The position numbers were made by a program, and so were the translations under genes. From Orthonyx spaldingii (lineage: Eukaryota; Chordata; Aves; Passeriformes; Orthonychidae): a stretch of 64,000 bases of DNA. Each line of letters begins with the position of its first letter. Position 1 is the first letter of the stretch. Location: the NCBI GenBank assembly GCA_013397795.1, contig VZTJ01000300.1:1668861-1732860 (forward strand), in the 5' to 3' direction. The notes under the pieces were generated by a model. That model ran no database searches, was not told where the DNA came from, and was given only the letters and a program-made list of their open reading frames with translations. This document shows, piece after piece, positions 37,907 to 50,726 of this stretch.

Positions 37907-39462
37907 CTGATGTGGTGATGAGAAAGTCAAGGGTGACTAACGTTTTCCCAGCATAGGAAACATTCCAGGTAAGGACAAGGCCAGCAGTCCTCTGGCAGTG
38001 GACACAGCCTAAAACCGTATCCCAGTTTCTGTCTGCCTGATGCAGACAGAGGGGCAGGCTGTGCCCAGAGGGCTGAGCAGCTGCACACACCACTCTGAGC
38101 TTCTGCAGCTTTTAGGCTGACATCATGCAACTGCAGCTTTTCAGCATGGAAACAGGGTGACTCCCGATGGTTACTCATGTCCAAGTCAACGCAAGGAAAA
38201 GAAAAAACATGCTCTATGCTAGTTGGCCTCTCCAAAAGTGAGCGTGGGCATGGATACATCACTGAAAACCTGGGGCTGAAGAACAGCCCATCAGGACTCC
38301 CTGCACACCAGCTAGAGTAGCTAGCATAGAGTGAAGACGAGGCAGGGTAGGGCTCTAGAGGGAATTTACTCCTCTGAAGGAGAAAGGCACAGCTCAGAGG
38401 TATCCCAAAACAGTGCAGCAGACACTCTGCACTACCTCTGCTCCCTCCACACACACAGCACACAGGCTTCCCCAGCCCTCCCCTCCCACATACAAACCAG
38501 CTTTTTGCTGTTGCAAAGAGAAAGACGGAAGCAAACTAAGAAGAAATGCACTCAGCCCAGTGTTATCTGGCAATGCTGAGTGAGAGAACGAGTATGAAGC
38601 ATCCACAGCAATCCCACTGTGCAATAACTGACTGACAAGCCCCTGGAAGCTCTATAAAGTGTCCTTTCATTCTTGCCTGCCCTCAGATGGGCAGGTGCAG
38701 GCAGTAAGGCAGGAGTGTAGAAAGAAACTCTTAGCCCTCCAGACAGTATAGTCTCCAAAGCTGATATTATGGTCAAACAGCACAAGCCATAAGCCAGCCC
38801 TTCCCTGTCTGTCATCATTCCTGCCTTATTGTCCTGGGCTTTGCTTTGTTTGCTGGGAGCAGGCATGCTCCAGTTCTCAGGCACATGCCAGCAAAGGCGC
38901 TGGCGTGCTGCCCACCCTAAGTACCGTGTAGGCAGGATGGCGCCTCCGATATTTAAAACAATATTTAATGTTTTACATCATTGCGGGCCTGTAGATTATT
39001 TTCTAAATCCATGAAGCAACAGTGGATCAGCATGTGGTGTGTTAATGCTGCACAAGGAAATAATGCATGAGGGGGAGAGATTAGGAGGGAGCACTTGAAA
39101 TTGCAGTTGGCATTAGCTATAGGATAACACATAGCATGGGATGACCTATTCATCCCAGGCTCCACAGCACATTTAACAGTGGACTCCAAGAAAGGAACAT
39201 ATATAAGAAAGCCTGCCCTAGAAGCAGATAGTTTCACTTTTCTAGTTCTACACACCCAAACCTTTGAAGAAAAGCTTCTTCAGGAGCTGCTTAGGGAATA
39301 GAAATGCTAAATATAATTTTTTTCAGAACAGAGGACACACGTCTAAAGTAAAAACCTCAAATATAGGCCTGCTTTTCATGTACAAGAAGAAAATCAACAT
39401 GATGGACAGGGAATGACACACTCTGGTTGATGACATACCACAGACCTCAGGATTATACTTAC
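37907..39462. other. intronic or unique DNA
   Basis: No exon called. About 38930-39110 (cgatatttaaaacaatattt, aatgttttacatcattgcgg) looks like old conserved non-coding DNA, by impression only. Confidence 0.4.
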
Positions 39463-39509
39463 AAAGCATCATTCTTTCTGCCACTAGTGTTAGAAGTCAC
39501 CTTAAGGAT
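39463..39509 (-). CDS. possible exon (47 bp)
   Basis: The minus strand reads ILKVTSNTSGRKNDA plus 2 bases, in the only open frame, ending at a very strong donor (CTTT then GTAAGT). The acceptor (GTTTGCTGAG) has a modest pyrimidine tract. The phase does not directly match the exon at 40806, so an intervening exon would be needed. Confidence 0.35.
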
Positions 39510-39755
39510 CTCAGCAAACACCATAGCATTGAAGTGATTAAGATAGTGGTATAAAATGTAAGAGTTCAATAATGGTATTATGAAGAAAATATTTTATATT
39601 TGTTAATAAGGGCAAAACTGGCTCAAACTAAATGGGGATATCTTAATGTTGTCTGCTCAGCTATATTTTCTTGTTCAGGAATCAACTTTGTTATGAAATT
39701 AATTTTGCAGGATTAGTGATAAGTCCTTTTTTGTTGTCTTGTATTTTTCACTCAC

Positions 39756-39797
39756 GAGGAGACAGCAAAAAGCATAACTTCATTTCCAGAACAGAAG
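39756..39797 (-). CDS. possible exon (42 bp)
   Basis: A strong acceptor (TTCTTTTTACATTGTCAAG) and a strong donor (CTC then GTGAGT) on the minus strand bound 42 bases with two open frames; one reads FCSGNEVMLFAVS. It joins in phase after 40806-40891 but not onto 39463-39509. It may be an alternative exon or chance. Confidence 0.25.
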
Positions 39798-40727
39798 CTT
39801 GACAATGTAAAAAGAATTTGTCCAAGATGAATGGTGATGTTCACTGACCTCAAAGTCAGGTGACACTTTAGGCTCAAATAAATACCACAGTTCAAAAAGC
39901 CACCATTTGCACATCAGCTCCTTAGTAGGTACTGAGAGCTGAGACTATCCCACAAAGATGAGGACCTGGCAAAAAGAGGGGTTAGCCTCTTTGGCACACG
40001 AGCAATCACCTCCAAAATCCAAATGCCTTGGTTCCACCCAGATCCTAATACAAGTACAAGCTGTTCTTGCCAGAGTGACTATCCCTTTTCCATAGAGTCC
40101 CTTTGAGAGGACACTGAGGATTCAGCACTGGCTATCGGGTTGCAGTCACTGACCAGAAGTGACCGAGTGTGCCATGGACACGAGATCCAGCAGGGAGTAA
40201 CATACAGTCCTTCCCTGGAAAGGGACACTGGCAGCAGAGCAGCTTATCTCTGTACCAACAACCTTGGCTTCAAAGAAAGTGTAAGTGTATGAAGAGCATT
40301 TAATTACTTATCTGCACTGATCAAAACCTCAAGTCACATTGGGAAAGGTTTGATTAGGAGAGCCCTCCCACCTTATTTGGGGGTATCCATCCTGCCCCAA
40401 CCCCATTATTCATTTTCAGTGTAAGAAAACAAGTTACACGTGCATGGGAACTCAGGTACTGGTCACTATGGTCATTCTTATCAGGTTTTCCATTTCATAT
40501 CCTCCATTCAGTGGTCACAACTGGTTTTGGATACGGAAACTTGAATTCAGACCCTCTTTCTGCTCTGCCAGGCTCACAGGAGAGCATCTACAGCTCTGTG
40601 ACATGAATGCTAACCCTGCTGGACATATGTAAAGAGACAGAGATACCCACACTCCCTCCCACAGCTATCTTGGAGCTGCACACGACTTCTGAATTTTACC
40701 TTGTTAATTAAAAAGACAAAAATCCAC

Positions 40728-40750
40728 AAACAAACAAACAAACAAACACA
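40728..40750. repeat. (CAAA)n simple repeat
   Basis: About five CAAA units followed by interrupted copies to about 40760. Confidence 0.85.
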
Positions 40751-40805
40751 AACAAGCAAGACCCCAGATTTCTTGCTGTTATTTAGAAAAAAATTTTAAA
40801 AGTAC

Positions 40806-40891
40806 CTGGAATTGAAGCAGTGGTCTTGGAACACATTAATGCTTTCTTTGCGCTCTAAAGAGTTTTCTGGTCCCAAATGATTTTTCCTTGC
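40806..40891 (-). CDS. exon of the unidentified minus-strand gene
   Basis: The minus strand has a textbook acceptor (TTCTTCAGTTTGATTGTTGTACAG), then 28 codons plus 2 bases in a single open frame (ARKNHLGPENSLERKESINV...), then a good donor (TTCCAG then GTACTT). It starts at a codon boundary, which is the phase left by the exon at 52319-52472. Charged and polar, unlike the leucine-rich exons to its right. Confidence 0.55.
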
Positions 40892-42962
40892 CTGTACAAC
40901 AATCAAACTGAAGAAAAATAACCAATTATTTGCACACCTCTGGTTTTCACCAGAAGTCTGCTCAAGGGAATCGTCCCCATGTACACTTCCCACCACTTTT
41001 CCTTTTTGAAGAGGACTGAGTACTGCAGTAATCTGCTCTGCTTATTTACAGTAGTGTAGCAAAACACATTTCTGGGTTTACCTGTGCCCTCCTAAGAGTC
41101 ATTACCTCACATGCAGTGCAACTGATTTTCTTTTTATGCTGAACTATTCCATTTTACTTAACGGCATTTTCCTGTTATTTCTCTTTGGGACTCCCAACGT
41201 TTGCTGGATACAAAAATGCATCTAAAATTTGTGCTCTAGAGACATATGCCTCCCCTATGACTCCAAGATTATTTCCTCTAAAATTTGATAGGGAGATGTG
41301 GACTACTTTGTAGTGTGATCCATTTCAACTGTTCTAGCAAGGTAGGTAATCCTATACTGTCCCAGTTTTATAAGAATCCAGGCAATTTGAATTAATAGCA
41401 TAAAAGTATAGCACTTGCCATAAACATGTAACAGTTGCTTTATTGCACTTGTCAAATGCATTCCGCTCTTTGGTCACAGTTATGGTCGAAGAATTTAACA
41501 AAAAATTAACAAGCCATTCACAATAAAAAGGAACTCAAAAAAAAGTCGAAGCTGGAGAAAGCATCACATACCCTACATATTTGAACTCTTATGGTTTTTC
41601 CAGCCTGGTTCTCACTCTTAGTTCCACAAGTTTCTTATAAGCACCATCCCTTGTTAAATACAAATTCAGGTGGAAAGGACAGCAGGGAGGTGTCAACTCT
41701 AAGGAAAGTGAGTGGATAAAGATCCACTGTACACAGGATAAAGATCTGCCCTATTTCTGAAACAGGAACAGAAGCAGTAGCCATGAACAGAAAGGCAGAC
41801 AGCATTGCCCAGGTCATTAACCTAGATGGCTCATCCTGTGCACAGCCATCTGCCCACAGCTTATCTTACATCCCAGGTATCCGAGGGGAGCCTGCAGGCT
41901 GCCGTGCCCACACACAGCACGGCCGGAGCAGACAGATCATGCAGCACTGCTGGCCTCACACTCTCACCCTGCTGCCAAGCCTCACCACCGAGCAAACACT
42001 TTAAAAATGCCTGGAAACTTCTATTTTATAGCAGCAGTCAAAGAACAATAGTTCACAGAAAGAAATCTCTAACGTGGTATCTGGAAAACAAACCCCTTTA
42101 TATTTAAAGGGCTACAAGCAATCTGAGAAATTCACATGTGTGCTATGGTAGAACAGCTTGACAGACCCACTATAAAAAAAACAATTTACCATTTTGATGT
42201 GGCATGGTGGCAGTAGGAAGCATAATTTTATCTGCTTTTACTGCAGTGACCTCTGACTCTTTGCATCATAATTTGAGAAGCAGCTGTGTACTTAGAGCCC
42301 CAACACCCTGCTCGCTGCTGTCTGCCGGGCACGGCGAGTGTCACTCCCGTGTCACTCCTGGTGATTAGCACAGCCACCGAGGAGGCTGCCACGGGGAAGA
42401 CCTGGTGCCCCCTGCCCGAGACAGGTGCACACCCCTGTCACATCCCACACATGTGTCCTTTGGGCTTGTTACCACTGCTGTCATCAAAGCAGACTATCCT
42501 CGGCAAGTGCAACGTCGCACAAGAGACTCCCAGCAGTTGGAATTCAACACCTTAGTGGTGCCCGTCAAAGGCTGATTTTCTTCCAGGAGAATAGTAGGAA
42601 CAGTTTAAAGATAAGGCAGTGGAGTCAGAGCAAAAGGTGCTGGAAGAATCTTTATTCTGTCCTCAAACAGAAAAATAAAATATCCTCTTAAACAAAACCA
42701 ATTTGAAGTCAGCAGTAGGGTTTCTTTTAGAGTCCACCACAGCCCTAGTAAAGAACTATTCTTTGTATGCAGTCATAATATAGCAACATTGCATGAAGGT
42801 TTTGCTGAAAATGAAAAGCTTAAGAACAAAAGTGTCCAATACTTGCCAGTCATGGGTGTATTGCAGTAATCCTGCAGGCCCAGGGGTCCACATGAAGTCC
42901 TGAACACTGCAGTTACTTGAGAAAGGGAACCTCCATCACATTAGCATTTTGGCCTCAGTCCA
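40892..42962. other. presumed intron
   Basis: No exon or repeat recognised; A/C-rich on the + strand. Short frames at 41.6-42.6 kb on both strands are not protein-like. Confidence 0.45.
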
Positions 42963-43068
42963 AGAAAGCACTTAAGCATGTGCTTAACTTTAAGCACATG
43001 AGTGCTCCCACCCACATAAAAGGACCACTTATTCACTGAAAATTAAGCATCTGCAGAAATACTTTCCT
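42963..43068. repeat. old imperfect palindromic repeat
   Basis: Left arm 42963-43010 (gaaagcacttaagcatgtgc, ttaactttaagcacatgagt, gctccc) is the imperfect reverse complement of right arm 43021-43068 (ggaccacttattcactgaaa, attaagcatctgcagaaata, ctttcc). The left arm itself folds: CATGTGCTTA (42977-42986) pairs perfectly with TAAGCACATG (42991-43000) over a 4-base loop. The words match, from memory, an ancient palindromic amniote interspersed repeat built on TTAAGCACATGCTTAA; I cannot name the entry with certainty. Confidence 0.65.
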
Positions 43069-45987
43069 GTATCAGCTTCTTTGCTGAGTATCTTACAGGA
43101 TTACACCCTATCAAGTGACTCTCTGGGAAAAAAAAAAAAAACAACAAAACCACCACCACCTAAACAGTAGTTGACTTCAGGCAGGGTTGTCAATTGCCAG
43201 GGGCTGCCTGAGCACATGTGGCACTCGGCTATGGAGCCCCACGTCCTCCCCAGCTCTCACAACAGCTGCACAGCAGCGAGGAGCCTCTCCCAAGGCCAGC
43301 GTGTGTTCAGAGCTGCTGCCTCAGCCTTTGCCTTCTGGTTCTAAAAAAAGTCATGCAGAAGCTATTCCCTCTGACCAAAAGCTTGCCTGCTTCACTGAAG
43401 GCTGGGATGTAAAAGCACAGACCTGCCACAAGGCACTGCACTGCCTACATAAGGTTAAGAGTTGCTGCCAGTTAACACCAACAAGGTGTTAGGATGAAAA
43501 CAGCAATCTGCTACAGGCTGGTTGCTTTGGATCAAGCCCTAAAGACCTTAAATTATATATAGAAGGAGGTGGTGAGGGGTTACGGGCAACTCAGGCATTA
43601 ATGTATATGGGTAGAGTGTAAGGCAGTAAAACCCAATCCCAAGCAGGCAGTGGAAAAAGATTGTATCATGTCTCCCACATGCATTTTTGGAAGGTCATCA
43701 CAATCACAAATGCTAACTATGGTTTGGGCTCCCACAGCAGAATCAATCAATCCTATCAGTTAGAAATTACTCACATGCATAGATTAGATATTCTGTAAGA
43801 AAAGTCCATGCCCAAACACCCTAAAACCCTTCTGGGATGTGAGTACTTACACCTCCCTCTTGCATGCTGGATCTCCCTCCTTGGGAAAGCAACACGGGTG
43901 CTGAAGGCCCAACCCCAGCACAAGCCATTAGAGACTGCAGGTTCAGTTTTATGTTTCACAAATACCTCTTGCCTTAATGCTACAAATTAACCTTAGGGTT
44001 ATCATGACTATTAAAGAGAGTGGAATTGAACCCACCCTGAAGTCAGAGCATAAACAGCACTCAGCCCACTTTAAGGAAAAGCAAATGTTCCTAATTCTGC
44101 ACCAAGTTGTGCAACAGGCTGCCCCTGAGCAGAGAATTTGAGTCATTTGTACAATCTGGCCACCCAGCACGCAGGTTTCCTACCTGCTGCTGCACACCAA
44201 GGCACACCCTGGATCCAGCACAGGCACCTGTCAGCCCCGTGATTTGTGACCCAGCTGACAGGGGCGGCCCAAGACGCTCTTTACAGCCCGGTGTCACTTT
44301 TGGCTGTGTGTGTTCCAGCTGCTGTGGCAGAGAGCGCTTTCCTTACCAATCCATATCAAAGGCTGTACCGACACGAACACATGAGGAGTTTTACAAGTCA
44401 CTCAGCTGTGTATTATAACAAAGGTGTGCCTGGGATGCTCCTTAACATTTCTCTTACCATTCCAAAATTGGCATCAGCTCATGTGAGGATTAAGGTCAGG
44501 GAGACAAGAACTACCAGCCACAATGTTGGTGTGTGACTTTAGACAAGGCTTAGTAAGTGGTTTTGAATGCATGCACAAGACCGAGCCATAGTTCTTACTC
44601 AACTTTCTATAGCTGACCAAATGCAAACCACATTTTTTTGCTACCTAATCAGATACACAGACTGCTGGGTATCTGATGCATGAGGCATGGGATGAAGACC
44701 AGGATGAAGTGAATACAAGAGCCAAAGTATCATGCATCATTATTTCCTTGTGGCTCTTAGCTTCCAAGTTCTCCAAGGAATATGACAACCATTTCCACAT
44801 CTGACTATTTCATTTTGAAAGAAATGTAAGCTAGACTTAATTATTTTCTTTCCATATGTGTCTGGTAGATATATTTATCATCAAGAGATTCTTCTCCTCT
44901 TCCCCCCACTTAACAGCTCTTGACTTTGTGTGGCCCCTCCATACCAGCATATTGTTTGTGCTTTTTGCAAGACCCTACTTTAAAGTATGACATGTTTGTG
45001 TAAGAGGCATTGATGGCTAACACAGGCTTCAGCTCAGTAGGGCATTTGGGATGGTGTCAGCGAGGAATGCTCTCCCCTGATTTATGAGCATGTTATAGTT
45101 ATTCAGGTGGAGTGGCAGGACCTGGCAGTAAGCATCAACATAGAGATCAAATGTGTTTTAAGTTCATAGATCAGGCTGAGGTGGTGCCCATTGCCACAGG
45201 GTTGTGGAAGGGGAAACTAAGCCCTCTGTTTTTAAAAAGAAAGCAAGGAGCTGCCATGAACCTTAAGCCTTACTAAGGAAAATCTTACATTGTTCTTACG
45301 AACCCCGTTCTGCAATTTGATGATGGCACGTATGCAGATTCAGAGACAGATGCTTATGGTAGCCTACAAGTCTGACTTATTACACCATTCTTTTTGCAAG
45401 AGAAGTCTGATTCACTGGGCTGTTTCCAGATACTTAAGTACTTGAACAAAGTTCTTCAACTCTCTCCCTTTTACTCTGCTTTATTTACAATAAGTACAGG
45501 TTGAAGAGATGTTCTTTTGAGGCATGTGACTGAAGCACTCATATTTATAAGCCCATTCACTCTACACTGTGCCCCCTAAAACACCTAGCTTTGGAGTATC
45601 ACATGCTTCCCCAGCAGCCAAACCACATCCCCAGTGTTTGTCGGGATCCTTTCTACACAAGGTGCTTATTTAACATCTTCGGCTCTCAATGAAATCAGTT
45701 GCCCTCATCTCCTTCACAGTTTGAACAGCTTTGCAGTTTGCTCACATCTGCAGTTTGCACCTTTAATTAAGACGTGTTCACCTCCATTTTTCCCTTATGC
45801 TGTCACACCTTCCTCTGGTATTGTGAATTAGGCAACACAGCTCTGTAAATCTGTTCATATAAAAAAGCCTATGCTGAATTAATGTATCTCCTATGAAGTA
45901 ACAAGAATGCAAGTCCTCCAGTTTTGTAAGGAAGAGGGGAAGAAAGGAAAACAAGAAAAACAAGTTCTCCTCAGCATTTCTCAAACA
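43069..45987. other. presumed intron
   Basis: Contains an A14 run then a (CCA)n stretch at 43128-43162. A 50-bp minus-strand segment at 43851-43900 has an open frame and a good donor but only a moderate acceptor; I do not call it an exon. Confidence 0.45.
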
Positions 45988-46395
45988 CTAGAGAAATTTG
46001 ATAGGCTGAGAGAGTTGAGGCTGTTCAGCCTGGTGAAGAGAAGGCTCTGAAGAGACTTTATCGCATCTTTCAGTACCTAAAGGGGGCTTACAAGACCTGG
46101 AGAGGGACTTTTCATCAGGGCATGTGATGACAGGGGAGGAATGGTTTTAAAATGAAAGAAAGTAGGTTTCGATTAAATACTAAGAAATTCTTTACTATGA
46201 GAGTGGTGAGACACTGGTACAGGTTGCCCAGAGAAGCGTGGATGGCCCATCCATGGAAGTGTTCAAGGCTCAGTTGAATGAGCCTCTCAGCAACCTTAGT
46301 CTAGTAGAAGGTGTCTCTGTTCATGGCAGAGAGGTTGGAATGAGATGATCTTTAGGGTCCATCCAACCCAGGCCATTCTGCAATTCTGAAATTCC
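45988..46395 (+). mobile_element. CR1 LINE 3' fragment
   Basis: ttgaggctgttcagcctggt, then aggggaggaatggttttaaa, then ggttgcccagagaag and gatctttagggtccatccaa, ending in ccattctgcaattctga. 5'-truncated, + strand, opposite to the surrounding gene. Confidence 0.9.
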
Positions 46396-47021
46396 TGCTG
46401 TTGCTTGAGTGAAGCCATGTAGGATACTACTTCTTTCTAGGAGAAAGGTATGTACTTTATCCATAAAAGTCCATTTAATAATTATGTGAACCTTTTGCTG
46501 CTGCTCTCACAATGCCCGTGAAGGTAATTTGGCACACATGATTTCTAGTTAGGGAGTTACTTTTCTCTGCAGTGAGAGCATACAAGTGCTATATAACACA
46601 TCACAGGGAAGTCTTTGATAGTTTCTCCTGCCTTGACCAATTCAAAAGTCCTACTGTCTTTCCATGAAGGAAGAACAGATGCTCACACACATATTAGAGT
46701 CAATAAAAAGACTCAGAATTCAGCTCAACCCCTCCCAAAAACACAGCTAGAAATAGCTCACGGTATGGTTCTGTACACAGCAGTCACACATGCTGATAAC
46801 CAGCCTATGGCACATGCAACCATTCCAGACAAGCAGTTCATGTTTACACAAATACAGGATGATTAACTTCCAGACAGACACCACTCTGGCAACTATAGGG
46901 AAATGCCAACATAGTCAAAACCTGAAAGAAATATTTTAAACAAACTCATAATGCAAGACCCAGAAGCAGACCCAAATATTGGTGAGTTGGAACATACCTG
47001 AATTGCTCTTCTGCAAGATCT
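46396..47021. other. presumed intron
   Basis: Nothing recognised. Confidence 0.45.
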
Positions 47022-47133
47022 TCATCTGCTACAGATCAGGTTTTGGAAATTATTTCTAACTTCCTTTTCACCAGCTACAAATCCAGAACAATAAAGCAAG
47101 CTTCTGCATGCGGGACACCAGTTACCATATTTC
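47022..47133 (-). CDS. possible stop-containing exon with a CPAC motif
   Basis: A good acceptor (GGGTTTCTTTGCTTATAAG) opens the frame KYGNWCPACRSLLYC..., 36 codons then TGA at 47022-47024 on the minus strand. A donor-like site (TTCAG then GTATGT) lies 25 bases after the stop. It could be an alternative last coding exon with a spliced 3' UTR, or chance. Confidence 0.22.
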
Positions 47134-48753
47134 CTTATAAGCAAAGAAACCCAAACCCACAACCCTCCAAAAAACCCCCACCCCAGCCATACTGCCATTT
47201 TATCCTTCAAAAATGACCTTTGATTTTTTATTAAGATAAAAGCACCTTTTAGAGGCTCATTGCTGCTCTGTTAACCTTTAATTAAAGACAAATTCTCCTC
47301 TTCCCTCACCCCCAAAAGAAAAATGTCAAGAGGCAAAGCCTAGAAATACAGTGAACTGCAGGGGCTACCCTGCACTGATTGGGGTGAGTGGAGCTTCACT
47401 GTGTTTCATTTGATCCCTAGCTTCATCCTGTTTCGTTTGATTTGCTCTGATTTGAAATGCAAATGAAAAATCAAGCGTCAGTCCCTGCAATTCTGAATTC
47501 TTCCAAATATTATCCACCAACAGAGGGAAAGATTGGAAGTTAATGAGTAAAAGTCTATTTTCTTGAAAAAATACAGAATTCCAATGTTACTTTCAATTTG
47601 AAGTTCTTCAAAATAGTCAATGTGTTTGGTTACACATTTTTTTTCCTTACAAATTTTTTATAATAATTATAGAAGTCTGAGCTACTGGAAAGAATAACAT
47701 GAACTATTTTAGTTATATGAAGAAAAAAAAAAAGAAAAATAAAGAAAACTAAAGAAAATCCTTAAAACCAGACAACCAGACAAACAATTCAGCTGCAGTT
47801 ATGATGACACTGAACGCTATGCAGAGGGGAATAACTGCTCTCCTTGATCTGCTGCTCCTGCTGCTCACACTTTGCACTGAGGGAACCTGACTGCGAATTA
47901 TTTGTATGGGCAAATCTATTTGTAAAAGCGACCAGAGAAAATAAAGCCTGTACAAATCATTGTGTTTGAATATTAGGCTGCATAACTGGGGAGCTTATGT
48001 ACAGTATTGCATGGATGTTTCCATTTATTTCTAATAATTAGTGGGTGTGCAAAATTAATGGGATTTAAAATTAAAATGTGTCCCCAAACCTGAGGTCCAT
48101 GGGATCAAACACGCATTTTCCCTTTTAGAAAATGTTAAGTAGTGCTATACTAATTTTTAATTAGCATGAAAGAGAATACAATATCTGTGTGGCACATCAG
48201 ATAGCAATTATCATCAAAATGTCCTTGGGCCATCAGGCATTTCTCGGAGAAGCATTCTCAGTGCATTATTCAGGTTCCATTGCACCATCATTTAAAGAGA
48301 TCTAGAAGCTGAACAATTTGGAGAGGCCTGGTGAGCCAGTTACCCCCACAGGACTCACAACTCATCTCCAGGTATTCTGCTCCCATTCACCAGTGGTTGA
48401 TTGTGTGGTACATGGGCAGGCCACGTAAGACTGGCTGGCAATCACATTTTGGGTCCAGGCTGTGGGAAAGGAAACCAAAGTTTCCTTTTTTGATCTACTG
48501 AAATGCTTTTAGCTCCTTTCAGATTTGTCATAACAACAATACACTTAAGGAATAATCTAATGCAGGCTTAAACCACTGTTCAGTACAGACTGCTAAAAAT
48601 GCCTTTCTCAATTTGATATGCTACACTGACATATTGCACTTTTCTGTATCTGTTTCATTCCCTTATGGTGGATGAAATTCAAAGGTATTACACAAAGTAA
48701 TAGGCAGCCCTAAGTGAGGCAGCTAAACCCACAAACCTAGATGTACAATGAAT
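47134..48753. other. presumed intron
   Basis: An ATGCAAAT octamer lies near 47456. About 47990-48320 has TAATTAG/TTTTTAATTAGCATG words typical of conserved non-coding elements; unproven. A 68-codon minus frame at 47749-47955 ends in a hydrophobic run but has no good donor. Confidence 0.4.
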
Positions 48754-48781
48754 ATGATGTAGTCAAAGCTAATTAATTGTT
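48754..48781. repeat. 28-bp direct repeat, copy 1
   Basis: atgatgtagtcaaagctaat followed by taattgtt; identical to 50699-50726 and diverging immediately on both sides. Confidence 0.95.
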
Positions 48782-50499
48782 CCATATCCATCATCATTCT
48801 GCCATTACAAAGTTCCTTTCCCTTCCTCTCAAGGGCTTTTCTCCTTCAGTCTATAGCATTTCTGACTCCTTTCCAGTGATGTACAAAGCTCTGAGTTCTC
48901 GGCTTCTTCCTAGGCTTCTTCCCGAGGCTTACTGGCATCATTTCCATGCATGTTTGTCTGAATCTCTTGCTGTTTTCTTCCAAAGGATGTGTATCTTGAT
49001 CCTGGAGATCTGAATTGAACAGAAGTCCTCAGTACCTTCTGGACATGGCTCTGTAGGTGTCTGCTGCTCCTGCTTCACTCTCTCTGCCTTCTCTCAGTGC
49101 CTCCTCTCCTCCTGTTTCAGTGGAGGGAGCAGACTTGAGCGTTCCTCAGGGCCCTCTCCTTCCTGAGCAGAGGCACCACACTGATGGCAGCTGGCACTGT
49201 CTGTCTCCCAGCAGCAGGGCATTAATAACCATTAACAAAATGCTATACAGTTCCAACATGATGTCAGTGGTATTAACCTCTGTCATTCCTGTATCAGCAC
49301 TCGTGAATGACTGGTTTTTCTTTCTTTTCCTTTAAAACTTACGCCTGAAACACTCCATAGCAGTAAAACCAACAGTGACTACTTAGAATAGCTCTTATTT
49401 TGCAGTTTTGAAAATGACCTCTCAGTTATCAGTACTATGTTAAACAACAGCTGAACTTCTCTCATTCATATTTTTTTACCAAGCTTTACAAAAAATAAAC
49501 CAAAGCAAAGCCTTCATGCCCTACAGACTTGTGAGCATTTTTGAGAGGTACTAAGGATTTGCCACCTATTAGTGAAAATAGGTGAGAGAGATTAGGGAGT
49601 TTTCTGGAATGGATCATTTATGAGCAGATTACTCAGAACGGTTGTGTTACAGCAAATCTGCTATTTCTTTCAGGAGTATGAAATGTGAGTACCTTTTCTC
49701 AGTTCAAACTAGTAACCAGAGCAGAAACAATTCCTTTTAAATGGTATGTTCATAAAACCTCTTACAACCTTACAGTATCTAGGTATGCATTGTTTCTCAG
49801 CTCAAAACAAAATAAATGCCAACACTATAAAGAGATGAGATAAAGTCTGTAGGAAGAGAGACTTGGTATCATTTATTGCAGTAATAAAGACAACTGGAAC
49901 AAGATACAGTTTTCCATGTATTCAACCACGTTTATATTCTTAGATCACTAACAAGAACACCCCTGTTGAATTTCCTTGTGATGATTCAGGATCAATATGC
50001 CTTAAGATGATTTGAAAGACTGATGGATTTTCAAAACTGTCATTTTCTTTTCCCAGATTAAGAAGGACGTATTTCCATTGCTCATATACTTCATTATTTA
50101 GTGGCAGACCCTATGATATGAGAATGCCTAATCCAACCTCAGCTTAAATGCAGTTACATTCCCCTATCTCCACCAATACTTTAAAACATCCACTTTATCA
50201 CAGTGAAATCTTTGGTTCTAGAAAACAGGATGGGACTCCCAGATAAATGCTTGCATGGCAAACTAGTCCTGTCCATCTCCATGTCTACACTCATGCCTAA
50301 AAGCTACTAATAGGTATAGGGAGTGGATGTGCAAAACCAGACTGGGAATGCTTTGTACTCCCATGGACTGTATCAATCACACAATGCAATTGTTTCTCCA
50401 ACTTGGGTTCAATGTGTGGGTTTTGATTTTTCTTTTTTGTCCATTTTGGGTTTGTTGGGTTTTGGTTTTCGGTTTTCGAGTTCTTATTTGGTGTTGTTC

Positions 50500-50500
<1 letters not shown>
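48782..50500. other. segment between the direct repeats
   Basis: No gene or known repeat recognised. 50415-50490 is T/G-rich and leads into the poly(A) run. Confidence 0.45.
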
Positions 50501-50537
<37 letters not shown>

Positions 50538-50544
50538 AAAAAAA
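50501..50544. repeat. poly(A) tract
   Basis: A35, G, A8. No AATAAA just upstream and no recognisable retroposed body. Confidence 0.92.
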
Positions 50545-50698
50545 GTCTTTACCTCTCAAAAAACCCCAAGAAGTTCATGTGATGTAGAGTTTCAACTGAA
50601 ATTTAAAAAAGGTTATGGATTATTTGCCCCTTTTGGTGCCTGTGTGTAGAGCAGCTGGTCCCAGTGGAATAAAAGCAAGGATAAAGGCATTTTCTTTC

Positions 50699-50726
50699 AT
50701 GATGTAGTCAAAGCTAATTAATTGTT
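50699..50726. repeat. 28-bp direct repeat, copy 2
   Basis: Exact second copy of 48754-48781, 1945 bases away. Confidence 0.95.
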
